A stretch of 64,000 nucleotides of DNA, from the NCBI GenBank assembly GCA_038237925.1, contig JBBRYF010000004.1, positions 62,001-126,000 of the forward strand. Direction: 5' to 3'. Shown piece after piece: positions 10,440 to 18,372 of the stretch. The DNA comes from AC-32 sp038237925. Its GTDB lineage: Bacteria; Actinomycetota; Thermoleophilia; Gaiellales; Gaiellaceae. The notes under the pieces were generated by a model. It had not been told where the DNA came from. It did not search any database and saw only the letters and a program-made list of their open reading frames with translations. The position numbers and the translations under genes are program-made. How positions within the stretch are numbered: position 1 is the first letter of the stretch; every line of letters starts with the position of its first letter.

Positions 10440-11396
10440 TCAGTCACTGGCGACGGGCTCGAGCTGCGCGACCTCGATCGCGCTCACCAGCCGGCCTGCC
10501 TCGCGCGGCTCGAACCGGCCGGCTCCGATCTCGAGCGTAGAGGCCGCACCGGCGGCGACGGCGCTGCGCAGCGCCTCTTCGTCGGCGCGACCGTCGAGGC
10601 GCGCCGCCACGTAGGCCGCGAGCAGCACGTCGCCCGAGCCCACCGCGGAGACCGGGTCGATGCGCGGCGCCTCGGCGCGGTAGCGGCTAGCCTGCCGGTC
10701 CGCTCGCAGCAGCGCCCAGCAGCCCGACTCGAGCGTGACCAGCACGTTGCGCGCGCCGAGCTCGGCGATCGTCTCGAGCCCGGTGATGAAGTCATCGTCG
10801 TCGTGGAACTCCTGGCCGACGAGCGCCTCGGCTTCGCGCTGGTTCGGCGAGACGAGCAGCGGCTCGGCCTGGACGCCCAGGCGGAGCGGCTCGCCCTCGG
10901 TGTCGAGCACGGTCTGCGCGCCGCGGCGGTTGAGCTCGCGCACGGCCTCGGCGTAGAAGTCGTCGCCGATTCCGCGCGGCAGCGAACCCGCGAAGATCAC
11001 GTAGTCGGCTCCCTGCGAGAGGTACGCGAGCTTCTCGAGCAGCGTCTCGAGCTCCTCGGGGCCGACGTGCGGGCCCCACTCGTTGACCTCCGTGTAGCTG
11101 CCGCCCGTGGGATCGACGATCGCGGTCGAGGTGCGCGACTCGCCGTCGATCCGAACGAAATCGTTCAGGATCGCCTCGGCGGTCAGCTCCTCGACGATGC
11201 GCGTCCCGGTGCGACCGCCGGCGAGGCCGGTGGCGACGACGGGGACGCCGAGCCGTTTCAGGGCCCGCGCGATGTTGATCCCCTTGCCGCCGGCAAGGGT
11301 GAGGCCGGCGCTCGCGCGGTGGCGCTGGCCGCGCTGGAAGTTCGGGACGGTCAGCGTGCGGTCGATCGCCGCGTTGATCGTGACCGTGACGATCAT
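10440..11396 (-). CDS. PfkB-family sugar kinase, 1-phosphofructokinase type
   Basis: 318 residues starting MIVTVTINAAIDRTL, as in the FruK/LacC group that phosphorylates fructose-1-phosphate or tagatose-6-phosphate. It has the LAGGKGINIARAL sugar-binding motif near residue 38 and the catalytic SAVGSGDVLLAAYVA near residue 250 (GSGD rather than the more common GAGD; the Asp is kept). The ATG overlaps the dacA stop in ATGA, which decides it over a start 45 bp upstream. No PTS genes are nearby, so the exact substrate is open. Confidence 0.88.
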   Translation of the reverse strand: MIVTVTINAAIDRTLTVPNFQRGQRHRASAGLTLAGGKGINIARALKRLGVPVVATGLAGGRTGTRIVEELTAEAILNDFVRIDGESRTSTAIVDPTGGSYTEVNEWGPHVGPEELETLLEKLAYLSQGADYVIFAGSLPRGIGDDFYAEAVRELNRRGAQTVLDTEGEPLRLGVQAEPLLVSPNQREAEALVGQEFHDDDDFITGLETIAELGARNVLVTLESGCWALLRADRQASRYRAEAPRIDPVSAVGSGDVLLAAYVAARLDGRADEEALRSAVAAGAASTLEIGAGRFEPREAGRLVSAIEVAQLEPVASD

Positions 11397-12508
11397 GAGA
11401 ACCACCCGGCCATGTGGTGCAGGGTACGTCGCGCGTACCACCCGGCGCGGCCGGCCATGCCCGGACGGCGGACGGAGCGGGCCGCGACCAGCGGAGCGGT
11501 GCCGACGAGCCGGTTCCGCTGGTACAGCTCGACATGTCCCAGGGTCTGTCCCCGGGACACGGGCAGGTCGGCCGCGTCCGCAGAGATCACGCGCCGCACG
11601 AGCGGGAAGTCGACCCGGACGGAGGGCGCGAGCGAGCGCGCCGCCACGAGGGCCACGGCCTTCCGCCCGTAGCCGAGCTCGGCGCGCGCGTACTCGCGGC
11701 CCTTCACGACGACCGCGGCCTGGCGGTAGCGCGAAAAGCCCCAGTCGAGGAGCTTCACGAGGTCGTCGTTGCGCGTGTAGCGGTCGGGGCTGCCGAGCAG
11801 CGTCGCGTAGACGGTCACGCCGCGCCGCCGGGCGGCTGCGACCTCCGACCAGCCGGCCTCCGAGGTGTGGCCGGTCTTGACCCCGAAGACGCCGGGATAG
11901 CTGGAGAGCAGGTCGTTCCAGGTGTGCAGCGTGCGACCGCCGGAGATCGACGCCGTGCGCATCCGCACGATCCGCCGGACGAGCGGCCGGTGCATCACGA
12001 TCCGCGCCAGCAGCGTCACGTCGTGCGCGCTCGAGACGTGGCCCGGCGCGTCGAGGCCGTCGGGACGGGCGTAGTGCGTGTCCTTCAGCCCCAGCTGCTT
12101 CGCCCTCGCGTTCATCAGCGCGACGAAACGCGTCTCGCTCCCGCGTCCGAGGTAGTACGCGAGCGCGTCGGCGGCGTCGTTGGCGCTCTGGATCAGCGCG
12201 GCCTCGAGCAGCTCGCGCACCGTCAGCCGCTCGCCTCCGCGCAGGTTGGCGCTCGACTCGCCGACCTGAGCCGCGAGTGGGTTGACGACGACGACCGCAT
12301 TCGGCCGCGTGCGCTCGACCGTCAGCAGCACGGTCATCAGCTTCGTGATGCTCGCGATCGGCACCCGCTCCCTCGTGTTGCGCGCGAGCAGCACCTCGCC
12401 CGTGACCCCATTCTCGACCACGAACGAACGACCCGTCACCTGCGGGGGAGCTGCGAGCACGGGAGCCGCAAGCGCGAGGGCAGCGGCGGCGAGGAGGACG
12501 CCCTTCAA
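11393..12508 (-). CDS. dacA: D-alanyl-D-alanine carboxypeptidase (PBP5/DacA family)
   Basis: Low-molecular-weight penicillin-binding protein that trims the terminal D-Ala of peptidoglycan peptides outside the cell. A signal peptide (residues 1-19) is followed by the three active-site motifs in order: SITK (serine nucleophile, residues about 53-56), SAN (about 108-110) and KTG (about 213-215). The C-terminal 100 residues form a PBP5-like beta domain. The start is TTG, fixed by the signal peptide. It overlaps the PfkB kinase by 4 bp and follows a LysM wall-binding protein. Confidence 0.93.
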   Translation of the reverse strand: MKGVLLAAAALALAAPVLAAPPQVTGRSFVVENGVTGEVLLARNTRERVPIASITKLMTVLLTVERTRPNAVVVVNPLAAQVGESSANLRGGERLTVRELLEAALIQSANDAADALAYYLGRGSETRFVALMNARAKQLGLKDTHYARPDGLDAPGHVSSAHDVTLLARIVMHRPLVRRIVRMRTASISGGRTLHTWNDLLSSYPGVFGVKTGHTSEAGWSEVAAARRRGVTVYATLLGSPDRYTRNDDLVKLLDWGFSRYRQAAVVVKGREYARAELGYGRKAVALVAARSLAPSVRVDFPLVRRVISADAADLPVSRGQTLGHVELYQRNRLVGTAPLVAARSVRRPGMAGRAGWYARRTLHHMAGWFS

Positions 12509-12524
12509 GCGTCGGCGAGTGTAC

Positions 12525-12854
12525 TTACTTGACGCGGACGCGCTGGCCGACGGTCAGATTCGTCGGCTTGATCCCGGGGTTGAGCGCCAGCAGCTGCGAC
12601 ACGCTCGTGTTGAACTTGATCGCGACGTCGCTGAGCGTCTCGCCGGAGCGCAGCTTGTGGAAGCGCCGGCGGCGGACCGGGACCGGCCTCGTGTTGGTCG
12701 ACGTCGTCGGCGCCGTGATCGTCGGCGTCGACCGCGTCGTTCCCGGGTCGCTTTGGAGCCCGGAGCGCACGAGCAGGACCGCGACCGTGACCGCCAGCAG
12801 GAACGCCAACGGCGCCCCGTACCGCTTCGCCTCGCTCCGCCAGCCTCGCGCCAC
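12525..12854 (-). CDS. Membrane-anchored LysM domain protein
   Basis: 109 residues. An N-terminal transmembrane anchor (PLAFLLAVTVAVLLVRSG) and a Thr/Ser/Pro linker are followed by one C-terminal LysM domain (FHKLRSGETLSDVAIKFNTS...LNPGIKPTNLTVGQRVRVK) that binds GlcNAc-containing glycan. It probably tethers the cell surface to peptidoglycan. It sits 3 bp after pyrF and 16 bp before dacA on the same strand, so it likely belongs with the carboxypeptidase. Confidence 0.88.
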   Translation of the reverse strand: MARGWRSEAKRYGAPLAFLLAVTVAVLLVRSGLQSDPGTTRSTPTITAPTTSTNTRPVPVRRRRFHKLRSGETLSDVAIKFNTSVSQLLALNPGIKPTNLTVGQRVRVK

Positions 12855-12857
12855 GGG

Positions 12858-13781
12858 CTACCAGCCGGAGACGGCCCAGACCTCGCGCCGCAGCCGCGCG
12901 GCCTCGACCGACGCGGCCGCGCGCCAGTCGTCGTTGCCGCTGCGGAAGGCGTAGATCACGCTGCGAGAGGCGTTGACGAGCGCACTCGCAGGGCCGCTCG
13001 TGAAGGCGCGGGCGAGATCGGCCGGCGTCGCGCCCTGTGCGCCGACCCCGGGCAGGAGCAGGATCGACTGCGGCAGCAGCCGGCGCGCCTCGCCGACGGC
13101 GCGCGGGTGCGTCGCCCCGATCACCGCGCCGACACTCGAGAGGCCGCGGTCGCCGACGAGCTCCTCGCCCAGCTCGTGCACGAGCCGCGCGACGTGGTGC
13201 CACACGGGCCGCCCGTCGGAGAGAACGAGGTCCTGGACGTCGGCGCCACCCTCGTTCGAGGTCTTGACGACGCAGAAGATGCCGGCTCCGTGCCGCCTGC
13301 ACGCGCCGAGGAACGGCTCTAGCGAGTCGCGCCCGAGGTACGGGTTGACCGTCATTGCGTCGGAGAGCGGCGGCCCCTCGCCGCGCGGCTCCAGATAGGC
13401 GGTGGCGTATGCGCGCGAGGTCGAGCCGATGTCACCGCGCTTCGCGTCCGCGAGCACGATCAGCCCCGCGCCGCGCGCGTAGGCGCAGACGTCCTCGAGC
13501 GTCCGCATCCCGTCCGGGCCGAGCGCCTCGAAGAATGCGAGCTGCGGCTTGACGCCGACGACGTGCGGCGCAACCGCGTCCACGATCCCGCAGCAGAAGC
13601 GGCCGCAGGCGTCGGCCGCGGCCTCGCGGGAGAGATGTGCGTCCCCGGACAACTCCACCGGCAGCAGGTCCGGCCGCGGGTCGAGGCCCACGAGCAGCTG
13701 TGAGCGCTTCCGCTCGACGGCCTCCGCGAGGCGGTCCGGGAAGAGCGTGGTCGCGACTGCTGGCTCGGCGCCCACTCGCAC
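12858..13781 (-). CDS. pyrF: Orotidine 5'-phosphate decarboxylase, type 2
   Basis: Last step of UMP synthesis. 307 residues matching the longer type 2 family (about 270-310). The active-site segment is VLADAKRGDIGSTS, where Lys and Asp act in the decarboxylation. Upstream LLVGLDPRPDLLP and downstream LLPGVGAQGATPADL are also typical. The start is a GTG at 13781. A second GTG at 13775 lies 8 nt after a TAGCCT box and may be the true leaderless start. pyrE is 490 bp upstream with HU between. Confidence 0.93.
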   Translation of the reverse strand: MRVGAEPAVATTLFPDRLAEAVERKRSQLLVGLDPRPDLLPVELSGDAHLSREAAADACGRFCCGIVDAVAPHVVGVKPQLAFFEALGPDGMRTLEDVCAYARGAGLIVLADAKRGDIGSTSRAYATAYLEPRGEGPPLSDAMTVNPYLGRDSLEPFLGACRRHGAGIFCVVKTSNEGGADVQDLVLSDGRPVWHHVARLVHELGEELVGDRGLSSVGAVIGATHPRAVGEARRLLPQSILLLPGVGAQGATPADLARAFTSGPASALVNASRSVIYAFRSGNDDWRAAASVEAARLRREVWAVSGW

Positions 13782-13862
13782 GGAGGCTAGCGCGCCCTTC
13801 GGCCGGGGAACGAGTGAGGGCCGCTATCGCGGCCCTCACTCAAAGCTTCCGGGAGCTCGGGG

Positions 13863-14198
13863 TTAGAACCCGCCACCGCCCCCCATGCCGCCGCCGCCGT
13901 TGCCGCCGCCACCGGCGCCGCCGGTCTTGACTGCGGTCTTCAGCGAGCTGCCGGCCGAGAACTTCGGCACAGTCGCCGCCGGAATCGTGACCTTCTCGGT
14001 CGGGTTGCGCGGGTTGACGCCCTGGCGCTCCTTCCGGAACTGCGTCGAGAACTTGCCGAAGCCGGTGAAATTGACCTCGCCGCCGCCGCGCAGGACCTCG
14101 GTGATCGACTCGAGCACCGCGTCCACCGCCTCGGCCGCGTCGCGCCTCGACAGGTTGCCCTTCTGGGCCACCTTGTCGACGAACTCTTGCTTCGTCAC
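13863..14198 (-). CDS. HU-family DNA-binding protein with glycine-rich tail
   Basis: Nucleoid protein of 111 residues. The first 90 are a standard HU fold: TKQEFVDKVAQKGNLS, the GFGKFSTQFRKERQGVNPRN arm and the PKFSAGSSLKTAV end. The last 20 residues are almost only glycine, ending GGGGMGGGGGF, instead of the lysine/alanine-rich tail known from other actinobacterial HU proteins. The GTG start is set by GGAGGAGAGG a few bases upstream. A clear promoter precedes it. Confidence 0.95.
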   Translation of the reverse strand: MTKQEFVDKVAQKGNLSRRDAAEAVDAVLESITEVLRGGGEVNFTGFGKFSTQFRKERQGVNPRNPTEKVTIPAATVPKFSAGSSLKTAVKTGGAGGGGNGGGGMGGGGGF

Positions 14199-14244
14199 AG
14201 TCGCTCCTCTCCTCCCGGTTGCCTTTTTGGGATCACGGCGGAAG

Positions 14245-14273
14245 ACCCTAGCAGGGTTAGGCTTTCGGCTCAA
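14245..14273 (-). promoter_or_regulatory. Promoter of the HU gene
   Basis: TTGAGC (-35, 14268-14273) and TAGGGT (-10, 14245-14250) are separated by exactly 17 bp on the minus strand. This predicts a leader of about 40 nt that includes the strong ribosome-binding site. The -35 box overlaps the pyrE stop codon. Confidence 0.75.
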
Positions 14274-14827
14274 CCATGCGGTTTTGCTGCACTTTTGGCT
14301 ACCGATAGGAGCTCGGAGGCGAGAAACAGGGGCCAAAGGCGCACCCCGGCGCCCTCGAGCGCCGCCGCTCCACCCTCCTCGCGATCGACCACGCAGACCG
14401 CGGTTTCGACCTCCAGGCCTGCCTCGCGAAGGCCTCCGACCGCCTCGATCGCGGCCCCCGCGGACGTGACCACGTCCTCGACGAGACAGACGCGCTCGCC
14501 GGCCTCGAAGACGCCCTCAAGCCGGTTGGCGGTGCCGTAGTCCTTGGCCTGTTTGCGGACGATCAGGAAGGGGAGGCCCGAGGCGAGCGAGGCCGCGGCG
14601 GCAAGGGCCACCGCGCCGAGCTCCGGGCCCGCGAGCCGCACGGCAGCGTCGTCATGCTCGCGGACGGTCTCCGCGATCAGCTCCCCGAGCGGCGCGAGCA
14701 CCTCGGGCTGCGTCTCGAAGCGGTACTTGTCGAGGTAGTAGCGCGAGCGGCGGCCCGACCGCAGCACGAAGTCGCCCTCGAGGTAAGCGTGCTCGCGCAG
14801 CGCCGCGCCGAGCGCCTCGCGGTCCAC
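14270..14827 (-). CDS. pyrE: Orotate phosphoribosyltransferase
   Basis: Joins orotate and PRPP to form OMP, the substrate of PyrF. 185 residues. The PRPP-binding motif is VCLVEDVVTSAGAAI (about 111-125), and the catalytic loop contains VRKQAKDYGTANRLEG. The GTG start shares one base with the stop of the preceding small gene (TAGTG), so the two are probably co-translated. Confidence 0.93.
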   Translation of the reverse strand: MDREALGAALREHAYLEGDFVLRSGRRSRYYLDKYRFETQPEVLAPLGELIAETVREHDDAAVRLAGPELGAVALAAAASLASGLPFLIVRKQAKDYGTANRLEGVFEAGERVCLVEDVVTSAGAAIEAVGGLREAGLEVETAVCVVDREEGGAAALEGAGVRLWPLFLASELLSVAKSAAKPHG

Positions 14828-15033
14828 TAACCGCGGGCCGCGGCGAGCAGCTCGCGCGCGTGGAGCAGAAGCCGTTCGGCCTCGGCCGAGCCCTGCGCGA
14901 GCGTGACGAGCGAGCCGTCGTCGAAATAGAGCTCCGCGCGATCGCGACGCCGGCCGGACCGGCGACGCAGCAGCACGGCGCCCGCGGCCGAGCCGAGCGC
15001 GGCGCCGACTGCCAGGGCCTTACGCGCTCGCAT
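14827..15033 (-). CDS. Small membrane-anchored protein, unknown function
   Basis: 68 residues. A short hydrophobic N-terminal segment (ALAVGAALGSAAGAVLL) is followed by an arginine-rich patch and a helical tail. Not recognised. It overlaps the roadblock gene by 14 bp and pyrE by 1 bp, so it sits in an operon. The gene order, not the sequence, is the main reason to accept it. Confidence 0.65.
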   Translation of the reverse strand: MRARKALAVGAALGSAAGAVLLRRRSGRRRDRAELYFDDGSLVTLAQGSAEAERLLLHARELLAAARG

Positions 15034-15433
15034 CCTTCTTCTTCCGCGTCGTCGTGCGCTCCGAGGCCGCCCGCTTCGGCTTCGGCTTCGGCTTCGCCGG
15101 CTCCCCGAATTCGCGCAGGCAGGTCTTGAGGTCGTAAAAGACGAGGCCGACCGTCGGCTGCAATCCGGTCGCCGCAGCGATCAGCCGGTCGCCGTCGCGG
15201 ACGACGAAGACCGTTCCTTCGTGCAGTGCGACGTCGAGCTGCACGAGCTCCTGCTCACCCTGTTCGCCGGCTGCACGAAACAGCTCGAGCGCCGCCCGCG
15301 CGATGCGGCCCGCGCGGTCGTCGTCGTCGATCGTCGCGCCGAGAACGGTGCCTTCGCGGTCGAGCACGACAGCCGTCTCGAGCTGCGTCGAGATCTCTGT
15401 CAGGTGGGCGAGCGCGTCGGCGGTTTGCGCCAT
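15020..15433 (-). CDS. Roadblock/LC7-like domain protein
   Basis: 137 residues. The first 110 resemble roadblock/LC7 domains (LTEISTQLETAVVLDREGTV..., then FVVRDGDRLIAAAT), which in actinobacteria often accompany small GTPases or sensor kinases. The Lys/Pro/Arg-rich tail (KPKPKPKRAASERTTTRKKK) could bind nucleic acid or membrane. A TAGCTT box lies 6 nt before the ATG, so the mRNA is probably leaderless. No GTPase gene is nearby. Confidence 0.7.
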   Translation of the reverse strand: MAQTADALAHLTEISTQLETAVVLDREGTVLGATIDDDDRAGRIARAALELFRAAGEQGEQELVQLDVALHEGTVFVVRDGDRLIAAATGLQPTVGLVFYDLKTCLREFGEPAKPKPKPKRAASERTTTRKKKDASA

Positions 15434-15466
15434 CGCCGGAAGCTAACACGCCCATACTCCGGCCTG

Positions 15467-16291
15467 ATGCCTTCGCTGCCCAAGCCGCTGAGCAAGTTCT
15501 ACGCCGACCGCGGCCCGCACCTCGCGGCGATGATCGCGTACTTCGCGCTGCTGTCCTTCGTGCCACTCCTCTTCCTGACGATCTCGCTGCTCTCTCTGGC
15601 GGGCCGGCCCGGCGAGTCGAGCTACCTCGTGACGGAGCTCAAGCGGGCCTTTCCGGGTAGCTCGATCTCGAGCATCATCCACACCGTGCGCGAGATCCAG
15701 AAGCACGCGACCGCGCTCGGGATCGTCGGCGGCGCCGGCCTGCTCTGGACGTCGCTCTCGCTCTTCAGCGTGCTCGAGTCGGCGTTCAACATCGTCTACG
15801 GGCAGCCGAACCGGTCCTTCCTGCGCGGGAAGCTGCTCGCGGTGGGCCTGATGCTGCTCTCGCTTGTGACGCTCTTCGTCGGCCTGCTGATCGGCTCGTT
15901 CGGGTTCGACCTGCTGACCCGCCACGCGGGCGGCGTGGCGAGCAACTCCTACGTCGCGTACGCCCTCTCCGTGACCGTCTCGCTGATCGCCGTCTTCGTC
16001 TTCCTGGTGGCGGTCTACTACCTGCTGACGAACGTGGAGCACGACTTCGTCGACGTTCTGCCGGGCGCGGTGGTCGCTGCGATCGCGCTGGAGGCGAGCT
16101 TCCAGGTGCTCCCGATCTACGTGCGCTTCTCGAACAACGTCGTCGCGCTGAAGGCCTTCGGAGGGCCCGCGCTGTTGCTCGTCTGGCTCTACGTGATGGC
16201 GAACATGATCGTCTTCGGCGCCGAGGTGAACTGGCGCTTCTCCACCCGCCGGCAGGAAGCCGTGGAAGACGCGCCGGCCGGTTTGGCCTAG
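15467..16291 (+). CDS. YihY/UPF0761 family inner-membrane protein
   Basis: About 274 residues with six predicted membrane helices. The family motifs are present: AAMIAYFALLSFVPLLFL near the N-terminus, and FGGPALLLVWLYVMANMIVF with GAEVNW near the C-terminus. The family was once called RNase BN, but that activity belongs to another protein and the role is not settled. It is divergent from the roadblock gene and convergent with rdgB. Confidence 0.9.
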   Translation: MPSLPKPLSKFYADRGPHLAAMIAYFALLSFVPLLFLTISLLSLAGRPGESSYLVTELKRAFPGSSISSIIHTVREIQKHATALGIVGGAGLLWTSLSLFSVLESAFNIVYGQPNRSFLRGKLLAVGLMLLSLVTLFVGLLIGSFGFDLLTRHAGGVASNSYVAYALSVTVSLIAVFVFLVAVYYLLTNVEHDFVDVLPGAVVAAIALEASFQVLPIYVRFSNNVVALKAFGGPALLLVWLYVMANMIVFGAEVNWRFSTRRQEAVEDAPAGLA

Positions 16292-16295
16292 TCCT

Positions 16296-16409
16296 AGGGA
16301 CAGTCCCTCGGCCCTGTCACTCCGGATGCGGACCAACGCTCAGTCCTCGGAGTGATCCGGCCGGCGCTGTCGACGCATGCGAAACGGACGCGTCCTAGGG
16401 ACTGTCCCT
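16296..16409. repeat. Two AGGGACWGTCCCT palindromes framing a hairpin
   Basis: The convergent gap between the YihY gene and rdgB contains TCCTAGGGACAGTCCCT (core 16296-16308) and TCCTAGGGACTGTCCCT (core 16397-16409), 101 bp apart. Between them TCACTCCG and CGGAGTGA form a long-loop hairpin. The second copy includes the rdgB stop codon. A third copy is at 5946. The placement suggests a bidirectional terminator or a small mobile repeat. Confidence 0.7.
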
Positions 16410-16980
16410 ACGGCATGGCCCGATAAGACGCGTCGCCAAGCGCCGCGGCCGCACGGGCTCGGTGCGAGTTGCGCGACTTCCACTCGTTGCCGAGCTCGGC
16501 CACCGTTTGCTCCTCGCCGTCCGGGATGAACACCGGGTCGTAGCCAAAGCCCTCGGAGCCGCGCGGCTCCTCGCCGATCCGCCCCTCGAGCACGCCGGAC
16601 CCGCGCCGCTCCTCCCCGTCGGGCCCGAGCAGCACGAGCTCGCAGACGTAGCGTGCCCGCCGGTCCTCGACGCCGTCGAGCTCCCGCAGCAGCCGCTCGA
16701 TCGCGCGCATCCCCGCCTCCTTGCCGTACCGCGCCGAGCGAATCCCGGGCGCGCCGGCGAGCGCCGCCACCTCGACGCCCGAGTCTTCGCCGAGCATCCA
16801 CGCCTCCGCCGGCCCGACCTCGCGCCCGTAGGCGGCCTTCCCGCGCGCGTTCTCGTAGTAGCTGTCGCTGCCCTCCTCCGGATACCCGTCCGCATCCAGC
16901 GGCTCGAGCTCCCAGTCGGCCAGAAGCGGGCCGAGCTCGCGCAGCTTGTTCGGGTTCTGCGAGCAGAGCCTGACTGTCAG
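16408..16980 (-). CDS. rdgB: Non-canonical purine NTP pyrophosphatase (RdgB/HAM1)
   Basis: Hydrolyses ITP, XTP and dITP to keep them out of nucleic acids. About 190 residues. The N-terminal substrate motif is SQNPNKLREL, the metal-binding segment is MLGEDSGVEV, and the FGYDPVFIPDG signature follows. No ATG, GTG or TTG exists in this frame before Met61, although the conserved domain needs those first 60 residues. The likely start is CTG at 16980, which overlaps the mgtC stop as CTGA. The start is therefore the uncertain part, not the identity. Confidence 0.85.
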   Translation of the reverse strand: MTVRLCSQNPNKLRELGPLLADWELEPLDADGYPEEGSDSYYENARGKAAYGREVGPAEAWMLGEDSGVEVAALAGAPGIRSARYGKEAGMRAIERLLRELDGVEDRRARYVCELVLLGPDGEERRGSGVLEGRIGEEPRGSEGFGYDPVFIPDGEEQTVAELGNEWKSRNSHRARAAAALGDASYRAMP

Positions 16981-17675
16981 TCGCTCCAGCGGACCTCCAG
17001 CACGTGCTCGAGCTCGGAGAGCTTCGCCACGATCTTTGGCGCGTCCGCCCGTGCCGGCAGCGTCACGTCGATCAGCACCGTCCTCCGGTCGGCCTCGTGA
17101 CCGATCTCGAGGGACTGCAGCCGGGCGCCGAGCTCCTCGAGCGCCTCGATCAGCGGCGCCGGGCTCTCTCCCGCCGGCAGTTGCGCAAGCAGCCGTTCGG
17201 TCTCCGGGCGGAAGCGCGTGAGCACCCTGAACGCCAGGATCCGCAGCGGCCAGAGCGAGAAGAGCACCAGCGCGGTCGTGATCGCCGCCGCCGAGTAGTA
17301 GCCCGCTCCGGCGGTCAGCCCGATGGCGGCGACCACCCAGAGCGTCGCCGCCGTCGTCAAGCCGCGGACTGAAAAGCCCTGCCGGATGATCGCCCCCGCT
17401 CCGAGGAAGCCGATCCCGGTCACGATCTGGGCCGCGATCCGTGTGGGGTCGGTCCGCACCAGGCCCCCGCCGTGCACGAGGAAGTCCCGGAAGCCATAGG
17501 CGGACGCGATTGTGAAGAGCGCGGAGCCGACGGAGACGAGCATGTGCGTGCGGAAGCCGGCCTCCCGCTCGCGGAACTCGCGCTCGAGCCCGACCGCGCC
17601 GCCGAGCGCCGCCGCCAGCGCCAGGCGCAACAGCGCCTCCTCCCAGCTCAGCGACGGAATCTCAAGCAGCAGCAT
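16977..17675 (-). CDS. MgtC/SapB family membrane protein
   Basis: 232 residues. The N-terminal half has about five membrane helices with the family motifs GGAVGLEREFREREAGFRTH and TGIGFLGAGAIIRQG; the C-terminal half is a soluble ACT-like domain. MgtC proteins affect magnesium adaptation and F-type ATP synthase in pathogens; the role in environmental bacteria is unclear. It overlaps rph by 14 bp and rdgB by 4 bp. Confidence 0.9.
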   Translation of the reverse strand: MLLLEIPSLSWEEALLRLALAAALGGAVGLEREFREREAGFRTHMLVSVGSALFTIASAYGFRDFLVHGGGLVRTDPTRIAAQIVTGIGFLGAGAIIRQGFSVRGLTTAATLWVVAAIGLTAGAGYYSAAAITTALVLFSLWPLRILAFRVLTRFRPETERLLAQLPAGESPAPLIEALEELGARLQSLEIGHEADRRTVLIDVTLPARADAPKIVAKLSELEHVLEVRWSD

Positions 17676-18372
17676 CGAGCGAGGCTTCCTGCGCCGAGCG
17701 GATCTGCTCGATCCCGGCCGCGCCGAGGTCGAGCAGCTCGTCGAGCGCGTCGCGGTCGAACGGCGCGCGCTCCGCCGTCACCTGAACCTCCACGAGGCGG
17801 TCGTCGCCGGTCATGACGACGTTCAGGTCGACCTCTGCGCTCGAGTCCTCCTCGTAGTCCAAGTCGAGCAGGGACTCGCCGCCGACGATCCCGAGCGAGA
17901 CCGCCGCGACCGAACCGGGCAGCGCCTTCGAGAGCCCGGCGCGGCCGAGAGCGCGCGCGGCCGCGACGTACGCGCCCGAGATCGCGGCGCAGCGAGTACC
18001 GCCGTCCGCCTGGAGCACGTCGCAGTCGATCCAGAGCGTTCGCTCGCCCAGCGCCTCGAAGTCGAGCACGGCACGCAGGGCGCGCCCAATCAGGCGCTGG
18101 ATCTCAACCGTGCGGCCCTTCTGCTTGCCGGCGCTCGCCTCGCGCTGCGTGCGCTGGCCGGTCGAGGCCGGGAGCAGCGAGTACTCAGCGGTCAGCCAGC
18201 CGCGGCCCTGGTCGCGCATCCAGCGCGGCACGCCCTCGTCGAGCGAGGCGGTGCACAGCACGCGCGTCTTCCCCTGCGAATAGAGCACCGAGCCCAGCGG
18301 CTGCTCGAGGTAGTCGAGCAGGATCTCGACCGGCCGCAGCTGGTCGTGCCGCCTACCTCCTTCTCGCGTCAT
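17662..18372 (-). CDS. rph: Ribonuclease PH
   Basis: Phosphorolytic 3'-5' exoribonuclease that trims tRNA precursors. 236 residues, normal length. The phosphate-binding and catalytic regions are visible: QGKTRVLCTASL, RTVEIQRLIGRALRAV, and DCDVLQADGGTRCAAI. The ATG overlaps the murI stop as ATGA. Order murI-rph-mgtC-rdgB; rph with rdgB is a frequent bacterial pairing. Confidence 0.97.
   Translation of the reverse strand: MTREGGRRHDQLRPVEILLDYLEQPLGSVLYSQGKTRVLCTASLDEGVPRWMRDQGRGWLTAEYSLLPASTGQRTQREASAGKQKGRTVEIQRLIGRALRAVLDFEALGERTLWIDCDVLQADGGTRCAAISGAYVAAARALGRAGLSKALPGSVAAVSLGIVGGESLLDLDYEEDSSAEVDLNVVMTGDDRLVEVQVTAERAPFDRDALDELLDLGAAGIEQIRSAQEASLDAAA

Noticed and set aside
11536..11560. 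GGGTCTGTCCCCGGGAC resembling the AGGGACWGTCCCT palindrome
   Set aside because: It lies inside dacA coding sequence, differs in several positions and is explained by codons.
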